NCBI GenBank assembly: GCA_020284085.1 | Contig: JACEVL010000150.1 | Coordinates: 1,632,616-1,696,615, forward strand | DNA length: 64,000 bases | Reading direction: 5' to 3' | DNA from: Aporrectodea caliginosa | Taxonomy: Eukaryota > Annelida > Clitellata > Crassiclitellata > Lumbricidae | Shown: positions 34,101 to 43,083 of the stretch, piece after piece | Layout: each line of letters opens with the position of its first letter | Position numbering within the stretch: position 1 is the stretch's first letter | Translations under genes and position numbers: made by a program | Notes under the pieces: model-generated | The model's input: the letters and a program-made list of their open reading frames with translations, nothing else | Databases searched by the model: none | Told to the model about the DNA's origin: nothing

Positions 34101-34920
34101 TGTTAACATCTCGATTAAACCAGGACTGCATAGAGAATTTTTTTCAACGATCCGTGGTTGTGGAGGACACAGGGACAATCCTGATGTCACACAATTTCGT
34201 TCCAGTTTTAGATATATCGCTGTCAATAAACTGTTTGTTGATAATTCTGGACGTAATTGTGAAAATGATTTAGATAATGTGCTTCTGGATATATCGTCAT
34301 TGTCAAATCTGTTGAAATCCAGGTCATGTGAAGATATAAATTGTGTGTCCACTTCACTTATTGACCATGAGATCACTTGTGAAATGACATGTGAAGATGA
34401 CTTTGACCTTCAAGATTTATCAGAAATTCCAGATTTGCCATTGGAGATCGACAATGTTTTAGCATATATGAGTGGCTATATTTTAAGAAAGTGTGGCTTT
34501 AATGATGGATGTGGCATGTGCCAAACATGCAGTGATTTGTATACAAGTGTACACTTATTGCCTTATCCTCAGTTTTCTTTCTTACAGCAAAAGGCATTCA
34601 AAGACACTGGCTGTTTAGTTTATCCATCCATGACATTTCTTGCATTCACCAGGAAACTGGAACAACTGTTTCAGAATTCATTTGACAAATTGCAGCATAG
34701 TTCAGGTATATTAAAACGACTATGCTTATTTGCCCACGAGAATTTAGATATCACGTCATGTGGATCAGCAACATGTGGTGCCCGGCTGAAATACATGATC
34801 AAATTATATATGACAGTTCGCATCCACAGTAAGATAAAATTTCTTAACCAGCAATTTGAAAGCTCTTACAAACTTAAGATTAAGCGCAATCGTAAAGCAA
34901 AGAAAATTTTGCATGAGTAA
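31180..34920 (+). CDS. THAP-domain P-element transposase, one intron and one frame break
   Basis: Exon 1 is 31180-31286 and exon 2 is 32284-34920 (donor GAG|GTATGT, acceptor AACAG|G). Exon 1 gives MASKRGGNCCAAINC with HRFPKD; exon 2 completes the C2CH THAP finger with CKKWRVN, LCSRHF and AVPTLF. A basic coiled-coil segment follows (KKKLKNEIVRLRNQLRRQKE). The catalytic region shows FDEMSLKRKL, ADHVLVFMLRGVSVKWKQP, ICDQGPTN, IYDPPHLLKNIRNNF and TSRLNQDCIENFF, as in THAP9 and P transposases. At 34138-34144 seven T's shift the frame: reading on in -1 gives the conserved NFFSTIRGCGGHRDNP, and later VLAYMSGYILRK. With that shift the protein is 914 residues, close to human THAP9. The enzyme would bind the element ends and cut and paste it. 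Whether the T7 tract is an indel, a sequencing error or a real frameshift site is open. Confidence 0.88.
31854..32070 (+). mobile_element. tRNA-derived SINE in the transposase intron
   Basis: GTGGCACGGTGGCCGACTGG then TTAGAGCGGTTGACCTGTAA, with GGGTTCGATCC, has the layout of a tRNA with A box (TGGCCGACTGG) and B box (GGTTCGATCC). The body then ends in TTGTATTGTATTG, a LINE-type tail, so this is a SINE and not a tRNA gene. It lies inside intron 1 of the P-type transposase. A decayed relative is at 60149-60345. Confidence 0.8.
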
Positions 34921-34968
34921 GTTTCACAAGTAAATTTAATTTTTTCATTCCTATACCTTCTATTGTTT

Positions 34969-35318
34969 TGGTCATGGAAATAGACTTCTGAGCATTAATT
35001 GTTGACAATTTATTTCTTTTTTATGAAGATTACTGTAATAAATATTATGTCAAACTGTATAATACTGCTCAGGAGCATACATGTAGTTCATTGTTAATAT
35101 GTAAATATGTATATTTGAATTATATAAACTGTGAATGAACCTTTGGTCATGGAAATAGACTGCTGAGTCTTAATTGTTGACAATTTATTTTTTCTGAAGA
35201 TTAAATGTAATAAATATTATGTCAAAGTGTGTAATACTGCTCAGCTACATACATGTAGTTCATTGTTAATATGTAAATATGTAGATTTGAATTGTATAAA
35301 CTGTGAATGAACCTTATT
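34969..35318. repeat. Two tandem copies of a 175-bp unit behind the transposase
   Basis: TGGTCATGGAAATAGACT at 34969 recurs at 35144, and the whole units, including AATAAATATTATGTCAAA and TACATGTAGTTCATTG, match with few differences. Each carries an AATAAA, so the transposase transcript may have two polyadenylation choices. Part of the P-type transposon. Confidence 0.85.
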
Positions 35319-35860
35319 TGCAATAAAAATTTATTAACTTTATCTCCAGAGTTCTTACCAATCGGCTACGCTAGACCTATGGGGTATTCATTCATTCGGA
35401 GCATTGATATTGCGCCCATCAAAGATATGTAATCAGAGACGTTTCAAGCCCAGCCTCGGCGAAATAAAAATTTTCAAGTGCTTATGAATGGTACTGCAAA
35501 GTCCCTGATTGCAAGGCTATGCAGATCTATTGGTGTGCCGTTCGAGGTGGATGGCGCAACCACTGTAAAAGCACGACGGTGCATTTGCATTGTCGAAGTG
35601 CCTGTAAAAGCAGCACGCGTTATAAGCATAAAACTTATAATAAAACACATTACTATATACTTTGTATTTATTATTACTAAAATATTTAATATAATGTTTA
35701 AATGTGTTAGTTTACGGCGGCTGCAATTGTCCGGTATTTGTCGTAGAAAGTGAAATGCCGCGTCTATCGTTGCTAAGAAGCGGGCCATCCGGTCACTAGA
35801 GGCGCCACGGGTTTGTGTACTTTGACCACCACCCAAGCCGAATACACAGAGGAGATAGGA

Positions 35861-35896
35861 AGTGTCATATCTTAGCCTACGGCTCTAACATCTTTG
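35861..35896 (-). repeat. Right terminal inverted repeat of the P-type transposon
   Basis: Thirty-six bases ending CATCTTTG; exact inverse of 31064-31099, followed by the target duplication TCTAAAC. Confidence 0.95.
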
Positions 35897-35903
35897 TCTA
35901 AAC

Positions 35904-36080
35904 TGCCAATGGAAAGCTAAGTGCAGGGCACCTGCTTAGCCAGGAACACTGCATCAGGTCAGAACTGTCAGATAGACATCAAATGGAGATACAAGTCCTG
36001 CTGCCAGAGAGACCATGCAGATTGGCACCCATTCAAACGAGGAACGCTGGTGAAGGACCTCACCCGATCAATTCACGAAA
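35904..36080. other. Right flank of the P-type transposon, no gene seen
   Basis: Starts with the target duplication TCTAAAC (35897-35903). No protein motif is visible. Confidence 0.4.
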
Positions 36081-36090
36081 AATGAACCGG

Positions 36091-36191
36091 TCAAGGTCAT
36101 ATTTCGCTATAAAAAAACAGTATATGTAGCTCTTTATAAGAAAACTACGTACTTGCTCACTCTGTATACCCGACCCGCTTTCGATCACGTG
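36091..36191 (+). promoter_or_regulatory. Possible promoter elements
   Basis: TCAAGGTCA (36091-36099) fits a monomeric nuclear-receptor site, TATAAAAA follows at 36109-36116, and TCACGTGACG at 36185 combines an E-box with a CRE-like half. These are short matches and may be chance. The only downstream frame with a good ATG context is the weak one at 36619-36891. Confidence 0.2.
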
Positions 36192-36618
36192 ACGTAAGCG
36201 GACGTTTTGTCATTGTTGTATCTATTTTTAGCCTACAGATGCGATATAGGATTATTACATTGTGCTTATCGACGATTAACCGAGGAACTGGTCGTTAAAT
36301 AGGCAAGTATTTCACTGTGTCATTTTTTCTAAAAGACCAGACGAAGAGTTTGAATCAAACATCCTTAGATGATTGACCGTTGTTTTTGTCTAAAAGATGT
36401 TCGATTTCTTTACCTCCGGGTACACTGGACCCTATTTCGTCTGTGAAACCCGTTTGACTTTCTCATCATCTCGGCTTCTGATTTCATGTAGGCCTAAAAA
36501 ATCGTTGCAGCTTTATTTTTTATTTGTATTCTAGAAATGTATCGGTCTAATATGAAATCGGTTTTGTACGGGATCGCAAACTAGTTCAGAAACTACGAAA
36601 AATTGATCAGTTAAGAAA

Positions 36619-36891
36619 ATGGGTCAAAGCACAGATCATGGCGTATATCGGGTGTCTGAGGGTGGTATGTGCCCGTTGATATCGCAAGCGAAAACTGAAA
36701 TTAAACGGATGTGTAGTGAATCATCGACACCGCAATCTCAGAAGTTGAATTTCCAAGTAATCCCCGAAATTGATTTTCTAAGTGAGAACAAAATTATTAG
36801 GGCAACTCTGACTTTTCGGGATATTGTCATAAACAACCGACTAGTCAATACTAGTTTACGGGGTTTTGAACGCTTGTTGGAAAAACGGTAA
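36619..36891 (+). CDS. Hypothetical 90-residue frame, weak
   Basis: ATG in good context (GAAAATGG), MGQSTDHGVYRVSEGGMC, ending RGFERLLEKR. There are no recognisable motifs, no homology I know and no clear splice sites. The codon mix is not strongly coding-like. It may be a random frame. Confidence 0.15.
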   Translation: MGQSTDHGVYRVSEGGMCPLISQAKTEIKRMCSESSTPQSQKLNFQVIPEIDFLSENKIIRATLTFRDIVINNRLVNTSLRGFERLLEKR

Positions 36892-37003
36892 TCCTCCATT
36901 TTAGGTGCTTTAATTATTTTTGCATTGGTATCAATAATATTGAAATCTCTGTTTACTTTAGGTTGCTTGATTTATTTTGCGTTAAATTTTAAGAGAAACA
37001 GTA

Positions 37004-37110
37004 TTTTTCATCAGTCCAACTTCTATTTCAGCAAAGTATTCTTTTCATCAGTCCAACTTCTATTTCAGCAAAGACTTAGTTTCATCAATCCAACTGCTAT
37101 TTATGCAAAG
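37004..37110. repeat. Short tandem repeat, three units of 35-39 bp
   Basis: TTTCATCAGTCCAACTTCTA with TTTCAGCAAAG recurs at about 37008, 37046 and 37080, with the last unit diverged. Confidence 0.75.
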
Positions 37111-37485
37111 ATTTTTTGGGGTCAGCCCGAATCCCCGAAACCCGAATCCCCGAAAACGCTGAAAGTACACAAAAGCCCGATTTCCCGAAAACAGTTTTCT
37201 AGAAAGTTGCCGAACTCCCGAATGATATTCAGAGTTAAATTGTAAACATAACATAGACCTAGTGTGGCCTTGATATACTGCGCATTCACATGTTTATTTT
37301 TTAATTATATTCATTCGGGTCGGACTTAAAAAATCAATTTCGGAGTAAGAAGCCATGGCTTACAGTAGAACCTATACGTAGTATTTCGTAACAGACTGCT
37401 CAAAGGACATTTCATGCCTTCTGATGACAATGCACCTGTTCTGTTGGAATGCCATGTTCAGCGCCCATGTTAGGGTCTTAAATAC

Positions 37486-37560
37486 AAATAGCCAGATATA
37501 TACATACATTACAGACATACACTGCATACATACATAAATACATACATTACAGACATACAT
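37486..37560. repeat. (ATAC)-rich tetranucleotide tract
   Basis: Degenerate TACATACA with interspersed TTACAGACATAC. A similar tract occurs at 37820-37895, flanking the LINE end on both sides. Confidence 0.7.
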
Positions 37561-37569
37561 TCATTCAAT

Positions 37570-37830
37570 CATTACTTGAATTTGTATAGCGCCTCTTCAA
37601 GGGAACTACTCAGAGGTAGTCCCAACGCCAGCGCGGCCAAATAGGACCATTTTAAGTTGAGAGAAGGAATGCCTGAGAAGGGGTTCTAGGAAGGGAGCGG
37701 AGTGACAGAGGAGGCCATTCCAGGTCGAGGGGCCAACCATAGAGAAGGCACGGTTCTGCCTGGTGGAAGTGCAAGCAAAAGGGACAGAGAAGGCCATGTT
37801 CAGCCGAACGTAGGGAGTGCATACATACAT
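37570..37830 (-). mobile_element. LINE 3' end on the minus strand
   Basis: The minus strand reads LNMAFSVPFACTSTRQNRAF, SMVGPSTWNGLLCHSAPFLE and VLFGRAGVGTTSE then stop at 37606. It is followed by GAGGCGCTATACAAATTCAA and GAATGAATG. This is the same tail family as at 14130-14205 and 22250-22325. Confidence 0.85.
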
Positions 37831-38059
37831 ACATGATACGTTACATACACAGTTACACACATTACATACATTACAGACACCATACATACATACATGATAG
37901 ATACAAGCCGTTTGGCAAAGCCATCTCACTAATTAAAATTAATGGACATTAATTAAAATTACTAATGAGATGGCTTTGCCAAACGGCAAGACCATTTGGC
38001 AATGCCATTTGAAAAGGTTTAAAAAAATTAAATCCTCTGAACTTGAAAACTAAATTAGA

Positions 38060-38300
38060 GTCATCCGTTCTTGACCTCAACTGAAAACGCCATAACATCC
38101 CAATTAAGTAGCACCCTAATTTACTAGCATCTTAATTAATTAAAACCCTAATTAAAAATTAGCATCCTAATCAATTAACAGCTTAATTAATTAACCTAAT
38201 TAGCATCCTATTTTACATCCTAACTGACATATTAGTTAATTATCATCCTAACTGATTAAACATCATAATTAATTGACATCCTAATAATCCCTAATTAACA
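38060..38300. repeat. Degenerate AATTAA/CATCCTAATT repeat region
   Basis: TTAGCATCCTAATTAATTAA and variants recur about every 15-25 bases. Likely an old expanded simple repeat; no coding content. Confidence 0.7.
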
Positions 38301-39120
38301 TCACTGCTGTTTAAAGCTGCAAGCGACACTCGTCTCAACGTTCGACAGTTAGACATTCGATGGACCAACAGTTCTGTTAATGATGTAATCTGTAAATAAT
38401 CAAACGAAGAGATATCGTTTCAAGAAGTAGTTTTTTTGTTGTATCATCGACTAAATCAAAAGTTGGCGAAGGGCGTAACCGGTAGGCTAATCGTGAACGT
38501 ATTCGTAATCTCCAAACTTGTAAGCGCCACTCGAAAGCCAAGCGCAGGGCACCAACTTATTCACGAGCGCTGTCCCCCACAAAGTGTTTGTCACCTGTCT
38601 GTGACCAATCCTCTCTCCCCTTAATATGATACTGACAACTACAACAAAATGTATGACGTCATCTATTTATTCAACAAAATAAGTAAACAAGTAAGCTAAC
38701 GTGAAGGCATTCGTCAGCATTGCGATAGTTAGGCTAAGGGTGCAAAAACACAGCCATTAATTGGGGGCTTGAACTTGCGTCAAACCAAAGAACACTAAAT
38801 CGTACCAAAGGAGTGACTTCTTTCGAATTCAATTTCAATTCAATTTCATTTCAATTCAATTTTATTGAATCCAACTTCTAGTTAGCGTGCTTTATCGAAA
38901 GAAGCCACCCGCTCCTCTGGTACGCGGTTAAAAAGCTGATTTAATCGGCAACTTGGACTGACAGACTGCAATTTCTCTCCAAATCACTCGCTTCGACAGT
39001 TCGCCAAAGTTGACCAATGCATCATCGTTCTCTAGCAACAGCTTCGCAACACAGATTCTCCCGTATCTACGTATGTTCCGTATTTTATCCGAATTCGCTA
39101 GATGGCACTAGTGAACGAGA
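38301..39120. other. Repeat-derived DNA, no gene seen
   Basis: A TTCAATTCAATTTC run at 38826-38868 resembles a LINE tail, and TGACGTCA occurs at 38654-38661. Parts (AGCGCAGGGCACCAACTTAT near 38540) recur with changes at 39690. Confidence 0.4.
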
Positions 39121-39387
39121 AGGTCCGACCATCGACGTATATTGTGTGGACACAACATAGCACAGCTAAAGTCAAAGTTGTACTGTAAAGTGAAGCTTCG
39201 CCCGCTCAACTTTCTGCCAAACATGACGTCATATATTAATCTGTGTCCATCCAATCAACGACCTCATATAAATAACGCATCCAATAAACGTCGATGATGT
39301 GACGTCATGTTTGGCAAATGCTAGGCTTCAGTTTGAATATCTTACGCTGTGTCCACTCAATAATTATATTACGTCGATGGGTCCGAC
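39121..39387. mobile_element. Foldback MITE with mirrored TGACGTCA sites
   Basis: The left end GGTCCGACCATCGACGTA and the right end ACGTCGATGGGTCCGAC are inverted copies. Further in, TGCCAAACATGACGTCA (39216-39231) faces TGACGTCATGTTTGGCA (39300-39316), and GTGTGGACACA faces TGTGTCCACTC. Two CRE-type TGACGTCA sites lie symmetrically in the arms. Confidence 0.75.
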
Positions 39388-39458
39388 GCCATGTCGGATA
39401 TTGAACCCACGACGACCGTTGGGTCGCGTTCCACGTCTCAATCGCATCAATTCTTATT

Positions 39459-39487
39459 AAGGATGTTAAGAATTTCTTAACATCCTT
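39459..39487. repeat. Perfect 14-bp inverted repeat with one-base centre
   Basis: AAGGATGTTAAGAA, T, TTCTTAACATCCTT. Possibly the centre of a small foldback element. Confidence 0.9.
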
Positions 39488-40019
39488 TGAGTAACAGATA
39501 TTAGAAGGAACGATCGACCTAGTTCTCGTCTAGAAACATCGATCGGAATACATCCACACGTCAAACATACTTCTGCTCGTGTTGGGTAAAGTATTGTCAA
39601 AGTAGGCCTGCTACAGGTTGATGTCTAGTTCATTAGACACCGGCGCCATAGGTCTTACTAGTTAATAATGTTTTCCGAGACAACAAAGCGCAGAGCCCCA
39701 GCTTATTCACGAGGGCTGCACCGAGTCAGAGGGTACCAAGTGAAGGTTGCCAGGATATACCAACTTGTATTACCAAGAGACCAGAGAGAGAAGACCTGGA
39801 TACTGAACAGCGGTTTGTCTTGGACGAGAAAGATTTACCGCGGAATCTGGGTTCAACAGTATTGGGCGTTCTACTCCAACTGAGATTCTGATTTCTGATT
39901 ACGATTTCTCTTGAAGCGATCATCGACTGATGTCTTTGGCATTATGATTATGGCGCTATAGAAGTCGGACTAGACTGGACTGAAGAGGAAAGACTTCATC
40001 GTCTAAAGTCCAGACTTGT

Positions 40020-40380
40020 AAAACGTTTTTGGGTCAAGCTCCACGCTACCTATGTGATCTTATCAGTCGGCCTATCTCAGCTACCTCTGGACGTCCTCTC
40101 CGCTCTTTTGACCATCATGACCTTCTAGTTCCTCGGTCTCGGACTGCCACAGCACAGCATCGTGCCTATGCCTCTTTTGGACCTTCGCTATGGAATTACC
40201 TTCCTGCTTTAACTCGTGCTGTAATGTTATCTGTGGGCACCAGTGCCGCACCACTGTTTCTGCGCGTTCTCTTAAAACTTTTATTTTTCGAGGGCCCTTC
40301 GCACTGGAAGCGCCTCTGATTAGGTTGTACTGCGAGAGGCGCTTTATAAGTCCGTATACATAGAATAGAATAGACTAGAC
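40020..40380 (+). mobile_element. LINE 3' end
   Basis: The plus strand reads GQAPRYLCDLISRPISATSG, LRSFDHHDLLVPRSRTATAQ, HRAYASFGPSLWNYLPALTR and ends SHWKRL with a stop. It is followed by GAGAGGCGCTTTATAAGTCC and an AGAATAGAATAG tail. Family as at 15420-15640 and 24255-24545. Confidence 0.88.
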
Positions 40381-40417
40381 CAATGAGTTTTATCAGCGCA
40401 AAATAAGTTCTCCTAAA

Positions 40418-40602
40418 CAGTAGCGTAACGAAGGGGACAGAGGGGCAACCGCCCCCGGGCGCAGCACCAGAGGGGCGCAAAATTAGCCTTCAGTGGTACA
40501 CAGTACTATGACAAGAACGTTTAAAAGTCAAAAAGAAAATTAAAACGAGGCGCAGTCATCAACCCTTGCCCCTGGGCGCTGAAACCCTTCGTTACGCCAC
40601 TG
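40418..40602. mobile_element. 185-bp hAT-type MITE with perfect target duplication
   Basis: The ends CAGTAGCGTAACGAAGGG and CCCTTCGTTACGCCACTG are inverted copies with one or two differences. CTCCTAAA occurs at 40410-40417 and 40603-40610. No coding capacity; interior holds GGGCGC blocks in opposite orientation. Confidence 0.92.
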
Positions 40603-40902
40603 CTCCTAAATAAGGTAGACCAAGAAACGAACAACTTGAATTCGGTATCAATAAACTTCATATATTTGGCAATGAATCGAAGCAATCAAAGTGAACTGAT
40701 TGAAAATAGAATCAAATTCAACGGAAAATAACTTCAAGCTTAAACCGAACAATCGCACAAAATCAGGCCACCCTCATCTACATAATATATGCGCCCCTAT
40801 TATATACATATTCATAATTGCAAATATTCAGAACCGCTATACTGCAAACCTATTTATATATATCATATTCTCAGGACCTGTTTTGCTTACGATAAAAACA
40901 CA

Positions 40903-40926
40903 TAATAATAATAATAATAATAATAA
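40903..40926. repeat. (AAT)n microsatellite
   Basis: About eight units. Confidence 0.9.
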
Positions 40927-41675
40927 CCTGTTGTGAACGGCAGATTCAAGCAATATTTACAAATACTCCTCAACTTATTAATCCTCAAAGATATCTGTAA
41001 AACACTTCCATACCAATAAGCATTAAAACCGAATAAAACTACGTGACAAAGATTAAACATGTATATACACGAACATTCTTCGTATACTATATGCACATAT
41101 ATATATGCATATATATATATGTATATATATATAACTTATGTAAACACATATATACATAGGTATATATCGCAGGACTTGAAGGTAGAAGATTGTCAAATCG
41201 AATAGAACATGTTATTTTAGCTCAGAAACTCTGCGTGTCGCAAAAATCCCTTTGAAACTTTCGAATGGTTGAGATGAGTGGCAAAACAACATGCAATAAG
41301 AATGCCTTGACTTAAGGAAGGCGTAATAATCGTGTAGACTATTTCGCCAATGCCAACTGATTGGAACTCATTCTGTAAACTCAGCTAGTCGCTCTAAGCA
41401 AGGAATGACAGAGCACAACAGAAAAAGAATCTCAATACACACTCCATTGGTGTCTGGAAGTAAGCCTCTACAGTTGACTAATTAAATAAATAGAACAATG
41501 GTTGACTATCGTGCGTTATTAAGGAGTGCTGCAGAGTGGTCAGAGGTTCAACTCTCGACCAGGATATGGAAGCGTTTTGCCAACTATCATTTTCACTGCC
41601 AATGCTCAATAGAAAGACAGCTTTATGTTTATCTGTTCACCCCAGAAAAATCATTTAAGAAATAAGTTAAACCCA
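40927..41675. other. No gene seen
   Basis: AT-rich, with TATA-type tracts at 41095-41140. GGTTCAACTCTCGACCAGG near 41545 could be the B box of a decayed tRNA-derived SINE. Confidence 0.4.
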
Positions 41676-41679
41676 ATCA

Positions 41680-41785
41680 TCCATCCATCATTCCTCTCTC
41701 AATCCAATCCACTGATCCATCGAGCTGTCCATCCATCCAACCAACCAACCAACCATCCAATCCCCCATCCATCCATCTGTTAAAG
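41680..41785. repeat. Tetranucleotide repeat (CATC/CAAC)
   Basis: Interrupted CCATCCATC and CCAACCAACC units. Confidence 0.9.
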
Positions 41786-42659
41786 AAGACTTTTCCCAAA
41801 GTGCAGGCGATCCTGTCAAAAAACTTCTGCCGATCAATCAGAATGTAGATTTTGGATTTGTGCACTTATAACAAAAATTCTAGACTGATTGACATTTACA
41901 ATTACTTAAACGAATATCATCAGCAGCAGCAGCAGCATCATCATCATCGTGCATTTGTGGGGAACCTCCCCAGACTGGTTCCCACTATTCTCCACACTGC
42001 TCCGTCTTCATTTTCTTCCCAAAGTCACATGACCTCTGCCCACAGACCCCCCCCACAAACTGCACCTCAATTAAAAACATACCTAAACTCCGAGATAAAT
42101 AATATATTGTAACATGCAGGATAATATTAGTATCTTCGGCCTAGTAATGTCATCAGTGATTACAAGTGCACTTGCCAATGTCACCAGGGACACTATTGAC
42201 AACTATAGTGTCATCAATGACTACACACGTCATTTGTCGTGCCATGACCAACGTTCAATCACTCAAACACTCCACACGACTACTCTCAAAGCCAACAAAA
42301 GGTTACCCAAGTACATCATTGAGCAGTAGCATAATTATACGGGTACCAACGTTGTACCGAATTTCAGTTCTAAACCACCGAAACATGAAGCGTCGAAAGC
42401 GATTTAAAGCAAACCGTTTGGCATCGGAGTACGCCGAGTTGATCTGAGCCCGATACAGAGAAAGGCATAGTGAGCACCTGTTAGAAATTTTATAAGGCCA
42501 CCCGGTCCTTCTTCCCCAAAAGAGGAGAGCAATCTGAGGCACTTTGAAGAAATACTCGACGACTTGGAAAACTTCATTACATACGAAACACGGGATAAAA
42601 CCTTAACTACACACAATAGCAGTGTTCACGTTATGGTTTACAGTAAGTAATTCGGTTAT
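41786..42659. other. No gene seen
   Basis: Short frames only, none with motifs. CAGCAGCAGCAGCATCATCA near 41921 is a small simple repeat. Confidence 0.4.
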
Positions 42660-42870
42660 GACTGGCTTCAAAATACAAAGCCAGTCAAGAGGACAGCACA
42701 GAGAGCCAGTCAAGTCTTAATTTAAGGACATACAGAGACAAATCAACACCAGTCAAGACGTAATTAGCTTTCGTTACATCTAGGCCAGTCAAGTATTACG
42801 AAAAAACTACGCAGGGTAACGTTACGGCCAGTCAACTCCTCGCATTTACATTACAACTCGCTATTAAAGC
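42660..42870. repeat. Dispersed GCCAGTCAAG motif, about six copies
   Basis: CCAGTCAAG or a close variant occurs near 42680, 42711, 42750, 42784, 42828 and 42869, with 30-45 bp between copies. It may be an eroded minisatellite or a cluster of binding sites. Confidence 0.6.
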
Positions 42871-43017
42871 CAGCTAGTCGTCGATTTTCTAACTGGTCCA
42901 GTTCAGCATTCAAAGAGAAGAGAAATGTGATCAATTAAATGCACAGCAAACATCCTGGGACAGGCAGAGGCACGCAGGCAGGGGGTGGGAAAAGGCACAA
43001 CCAGATGGATAACACCC

Positions 43018-43083
43018 TACCCCTTCTCTCATCTCTCCTTCTCCCCTCCCACCTCTCCCTCCCTCTCTCTCTCCCACCCTTCC
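43018..43083. repeat. Polypyrimidine tract
   Basis: A nearly pure C/T stretch of about 65 bases. It produces spurious Pro/Ser/Leu and Arg/Glu/Gly frames on the two strands. Confidence 0.85.

Larger units (their letters stand above)
31064..35896 (+). mobile_element. P-type DNA transposon (THAP9-like), 4833 bp
   Basis: The ends are inverted repeats starting CAAAGATGTTAGAGCCGTAG, identical for 36 bases (31064-31099 and 35861-35896). TCTAAAC flanks both sides (31057-31063 and 35897-35903), 7 bp of the 8 usual for P elements. A subterminal inverted pair, GTGGCGCC with CGGATGGCC (31139-31165) and its inverse (35783-35808), recalls the internal repeats of P elements. It encodes a nearly complete THAP-domain transposase at 31180-34920. 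Identical ends and an almost intact ORF point to recent activity, but this is inference. Confidence 0.93.

Noticed and set aside
35474..35836. Extra ORFs at the right end of the P-type transposon
   Set aside because: Opposed frames of 91 and 120 residues with no motif, downstream of the transposase; likely non-coding subterminal DNA.
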